DNA from: Medicago truncatula
Lineage: Eukaryota; Streptophyta; Magnoliopsida; Fabales; Fabaceae
NCBI RefSeq assembly: GCF_003473485.1
Contig: NC_053045.1
Span: 44,434,494-44,498,493 of the forward strand
Direction of reading: 5' to 3'
Length of the DNA stretch: 64,000 nt
A program made the translations under genes and the position numbers. This document shows positions 60,251 through 64,000 of the stretch, piece after piece. Positions within the stretch are counted from its first letter, which is position 1. Each line of letters starts with the position of its first letter. The notes under the pieces were generated by a model, which saw only the letters and a program-made list of their open reading frames with translations, had not been told where the DNA came from and searched no databases.

Positions 60251-61209
60251 ATGGTTAGAAACTATGGTTTCCTTGTATGTATTGTTGTCATTCTCATGGA
60301 TGTTGTTGCTGGCATACTTGGAATTCAAGCAGAAATAGCTCAAAATAAGGTACTTCAAAAGTCATAAATCATACATATCTTTTTTTGAAATAAAAATATG
60401 AAAAACTATTATTTATTAAAGTGGCATTAGCATCCACTTTACACCGTTTAGGATGAGATTTGAACTTTGTTTTTTGAAGACAGAAAATCAAAATTTTATC
60501 ACTTAGTTGACACTACATGGACAAATAATATGTATCTCAAATCTCAATTAGGGATTCAATTATTCATAATAGAATTTTTTTTCTTTTATCTTATGTGATG
60601 AAATAGGTGAAGGATTTGAAGATTTGGGTACTAGAGTGTAGGGACCCAAGCTACCAAGCTTTCAAGCTAGGACTGAGTGCTTCAATTCTCTTGGTCTTAG
60701 CTCATGCAATTGCTCACGTACTTGGTGGGTGCATTTGCATAAAGTCTAAAGAAGAATACAAAAGAGCCACATCCAATAGACAATTAGCAATGGCTTTCCT
60801 CATTTTCTCATGGTAAGTCCTCTACTCTTCACCATGCATGTACCAAAAATCCAATGATAAACATTAAACTCTCCCGTGTATCTTTAATAAATTAGATATT
60901 GTCTTCTTCGTCTTCAATGGTACAACATGGTGTAAACCGTTCGATTGAGCCCGTTGTAGACCATTCGATTAAATTTAATTGTTCTCGCAATTAAATTGGT
61001 ATTAATTTGTTGTTTACAGGATAGTATTAGGAGTTGCATTCTCCATGCTGATCATAGGAACATTAGCAAACTCAAAATCAAGAGAATCTTGTGGGATATC
61101 AAATCATCGGTTTTTATCCATTGGAGGGATTTTATGTTTCATTCATGGATTGTTTACTGTTGCTTATTATGTTTCAGCAACGGCCACAAGAAGGGAAGAA
61201 TACAAGTGA
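60251..61209 (+). CDS. DUF1218 four-helix membrane protein
   Basis: Three exons: 60251-60349, 60607-60812, 61020-61209; 164 residues, GT-AG and in phase. The first hydrophobic stretch (FLVCIVVILMDVVAGILGI) can serve as a signal anchor, and three more helices follow: LGLSASILLVLAHAIAHVLG, MAFLIFSWIVLGVAFSMLII and FLSIGGILCFIHGLFTVAYY. This is the DUF1218 layout, with the conserved CRDPS near residue 42 and an REEYK tail. Plant DUF1218 members include MODIFYING WALL LIGNIN and DESIGUAL (VCC) proteins, which act in lignin content and in leaf symmetry; which one this resembles is not decided here. The start codon is the first Met after a stop-rich leader. Confidence 0.9.
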
Positions 61210-63016
61210 CAAGGAAATGTAGTAGACATTCTTAATTATTTTTGTGCGTAATTGTATTTTGGTGATTTTGTGGGTAAGTGTATTATCAGCTTGTTTTAAA
61301 AAAGATAATAAATATTTTGTTAATTTACTAAGAAGTCGTTTTTTTTAAGGAACTATTTTTTTTTTTGACAGGATTTTTTTAAGGAACTTAGTGAGAAGTA
61401 TATAATGAATCTATCTTAATTTTCACGCCATAGTTGACCTCTACCTTAAACAACAATACTTTTTTTTTTCTTTTCAATTTTCACGCCTTACTTATCACCT
61501 CATTAGCCACAGGAATGTTATAAAAAAATCTATCTCTCTTTGGCAAATCTAGATTGAGAATTAGATATGACACTACTGATAACCTTTTGAAGATGATTAA
61601 CTAACATTTTTACCAAAACCTTGTACATAAAAACACGAGTTTATTTCTATAGGTCAACTATAGAAGTGATATACTTGCTACGATATACGACTGAGTGATA
61701 CCGGATGAAAGAATTGTACATAATTTTTACTTTCTTTAAATAAGAGAAACTAACATATCGAACTTGACATCGAATCTGAGATCTTATGTGCATAAAATAT
61801 GGAAAATGTTGAAGTGCACGAGAGAATTCTCGTGCGTATCCCGCGAATGAGCTGGCATTTTCTATTCCGTTTTCCATTTCACCCAAAATGTCCGATTTAA
61901 CCCTCCATAATGTTTCAAACTACTATCAACTCTAGACGACTCTGCATGGCATATTCCCCACTCCCTTTTCCATTTCCACTGTGCACTCGTTTCTCCTTGT
62001 TCTGGCGTATTGTTTTAGGCTTTGATTTTTTAATTCCACACCTATAGTCTTTCTTCTTCTCTGTTTGATATGTTTTGGAAAAAATGAGCAAATCATGTAG
62101 TTTTACTCTCAAATCGTGTCGTTGGTTTTTGTTTTTATCATAGAATAAAATTGGTTAGTTTACCATCAATTTTGTTTTAATTCACAAACTCTATGATCAA
62201 AAGAAGAATTTATTAGGAAAAAAAAAAACTAAAACCGCAAAGAGGAAGTTAATGAAACTAAACTTAGCTAAATTCAATATTATTTTTTTTGAAAGGATTC
62301 AACGTTGTTTGACTTGGAGAAATTCAATTGATATTGTGTTAGTTTCAAATTTCAACTGTTTGCAAAAGCTGAGTAACATATGAAATTGGTGGATAAGTAC
62401 TTGATGCCAGGGATGAACTTTAATGTCGAAAACGGTGCTGAGATGTTGGTGGTATATCAAATGTTTGCATCAATAATGTTAAAGAGAGAAGCAAGTTCAG
62501 TGCGTGATTTTCTCTTACATATTTTTTATTGTGGTTTTGATATGAAAAAAACATAGAAAAATTACGTAAGAAAATTAGGTGGGACCCAACCACCTCTTCG
62601 TGCAATTCTTGGGGGTGCTTCTAGCACCATATAGCAAAACTGATAAAATATTGTACACTGAGAAAGTATTCTAATAAAACTCTTGAGTAATGTTTTAATT
62701 ATTTTATGCCGTCTTTTTTAAAAGAAAATACCATTGTCAATATAAATTTCTTTTACAATATCAATCAATTATAACCATCAAATCATTAATTTTGTTTTGC
62801 AAATAGGAGTATAAAAATGGATATCGCTAACGAGCGTGCCAAAGACACTCTCTAAGGATTTTTAAAATAAAAAGTTATTTATTTATTTTTGACAAAAAAA
62901 AATTATCCATTCTAAAAGGCAAATATTTCAATCTTCAATATGCATTGAATACATATATATTTATATTTTTTTTTTTATATAAAAACTTGTTATTTAAAGT
63001 CATTATTAAAAGTGTC
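61210..63016. other. Intergenic DNA, no gene seen
   Basis: AT-rich. Fragments near 62820-62870 resemble the AT-rich repeat at about 5820. The minus-strand frames at 61647-61886, 61915-62112 and 62420-62605 show no recognisable domain. Confidence 0.35.
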
Positions 63017-63128
63017 AGTCGGTTGGACAATGCATTATTATATACAGGGTCCGCGGTTCGAACCCCGGACACCCCACTTATTCACCTTATAAGATGAATT
63101 CTAGTCGCTAGATTACCTGACAAAAAAA
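63017..63128 (+). mobile_element. tRNA-derived SINE with target-site duplication
   Basis: It has a box A-like AGTCGGTTGG, a strong box B (GGTTCGAACCCC), and an A-rich 3' end. TAAAAGTGTC is repeated at 63007-63016 and 63129-63138. The sequence between box B and the tail differs from the SINE at 55903-55994, so it is a different family. Confidence 0.8.
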
Positions 63129-63835
63129 TAAAAGTGTCGTTAAGATCGTTTGCTATGCTTTTTGTAAATTTTTATTTTTTATTTTTATAAATGCACTTGT
63201 TAGGATTTCCTTAAAAATATTTCACATTAATTATAATTATTATTTTTCTATATAAATAAATAGGCATGATTTGTTGACTTTACCATAAGAGTGCATGACA
63301 ATTAAAGTCAATTAATAAGTTTTTTTTCCTTAAAAAAAAAAAGTAGTGTTTTTTTAGGAGGAATTATGTTAGTGTAATTTTTATAAATAAATGATATTTT
63401 AAAATTATTGAGATATAATAAATGAAAAGGCCGTTAATTTAAAAAAAAAAAAATTAAAAAAAGACCGTTGGTTTCAAAATCTCATCTTCATTTGAAAAAC
63501 AAACACAGCAGCACTGTTTCCTTCACCGAGCCACCAATCCCAATTTCACACCCCCTTCACTTCTAATTCCACCTCCGCAAACCCTAACTTCTCCCCATTG
63601 TCCTCCTGACTCCGTCAACCGGTACGATTCTTTTCGATTTCAATTTCATTCCTCTGTAATTTTATCATGTTGTTAATGAATTATATTCCTCTGTAATTTC
63701 TTGTAGCATTTGGGTTTTTTGGCTTCTGTTTGTTTTGCCTGTCATCTTTGTAACGGGTTGTGCACTGTGAGGTTGGTAGCCTAATTTAATTTGCTGTTAA
63801 AAAAATAATTTCAAAAAGCTTAATTTTTTTTATAG
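63129..63835. other. Promoter and 5' leader of the last gene
   Basis: A pyrimidine-rich stretch at 63480-63620 (CCACCTCCGCAAACCCTAAC) looks like a 5' UTR exon, with a likely donor near 63620 (GGTACGATT) and an acceptor TTTATAG just before the start codon at 63836. So a leader intron of about 215 bp is likely. Confidence 0.5.
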
Positions 63836-64000
63836 ATGGCTTCTCGGAATCAGAACCGGCCTCCTCAAAACCACTCCAATGTAAGCCATTTATGTATTTT
63901 TACTTTAAAGATTGTTGATTTAATCAATGAATTGAACGAATGTGATTATTTTCTTATGATTTCTGAAAAAAGGTTGGATCTGAAGACATTGAGAGACAAA
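63836..64000 (+). CDS. First exons of an unidentified gene (partial)
   Basis: Exon 1 is 63836-63880 (MASRNQNRPPQNHSN, then GT donor). Exon 2 starts at 63973 (VGSEDIERQ...) and runs off the window. The opening MASRNQNRPP resembles the start of kinesin-14 (ATK/KIN-14) proteins, which open with S/LRNQNR(P/A)P, but the next residues do not settle this. Only 24 codons are visible, so I do not name a function. Confidence 0.55.
   Translation, partial: MASRNQNRPPQNHSNVSHLCIFTLKIVDLINELNECDYFLMISEKRLDLKTLRDK

Noticed and set aside
63040-63075. tRNA gene from GGTTCGAACCCC
   Set aside because: Only the T-arm-like box is present, inside a SINE with TAAAAGTGTC duplications.

Overview
This is nuclear DNA from a flowering plant: AT-rich, intron-bearing genes with GT-AG splice sites, plant-specific families and dense transposon debris. 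The anthocyanidin reductase gene (338 codons, six exons) matches the Medicago truncatula protein as I remember it. The window is therefore most likely Medicago truncatula or a very close relative; this is from memory, not a search.

Layout. Bases 1-8.9 kb hold no intact gene: remnants of B3-domain genes, one with a solo LTR in its exon, a repeated non-coding block, and a hAT transposase remnant. Three minus-strand genes follow: a seven-exon terpene synthase (8.9-11.8 kb), a 1230-residue FYVE-finger protein with repeated helical hairpins (13.4-18.6 kb), and an eIF4B-related protein (20.6-25.0 kb). Bases 26-31 kb are a repeat block: LTR-like direct repeats around three tandem arrays, with a hAT-type MITE nested in the right repeat. 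A CRLK-type receptor-like kinase (plus, 32.8-36.1 kb) converges with anthocyanidin reductase (minus, 36.8-39.3 kb). A 107-residue twin-CX9C protein (minus, 41.8-45.9 kb) has a 3.7-kb intron filled by a Copia fossil, an RTE LINE and a small solo LTR. Then come a minisatellite block, a possible 82-residue membrane protein, a PIF/Harbinger-type pseudogene, HSA32 (minus, 53.5-55.2 kb), a repeat-rich gap, a DUF1218 membrane protein (plus, 60.3-61.2 kb), and the first exons of a gene that leaves the window at 64.0 kb.

The genes do not form a pathway cluster. They cover specialised metabolism (terpene synthase, anthocyanidin reductase), membrane traffic (FYVE), translation, signalling, mitochondrial biogenesis and heat tolerance. 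Exon models were built by hand from splice sites and reading phase; in each complete multi-exon model the exon lengths sum to a whole number of codons. I found no convincing new multi-gene system. The most unusual items are the hairpin-unit tandem array at 26.99-27.58 kb, the modular FYVE protein, the stop-free 93-bp intron of anthocyanidin reductase, and several transposon insertions with exact target-site duplications.
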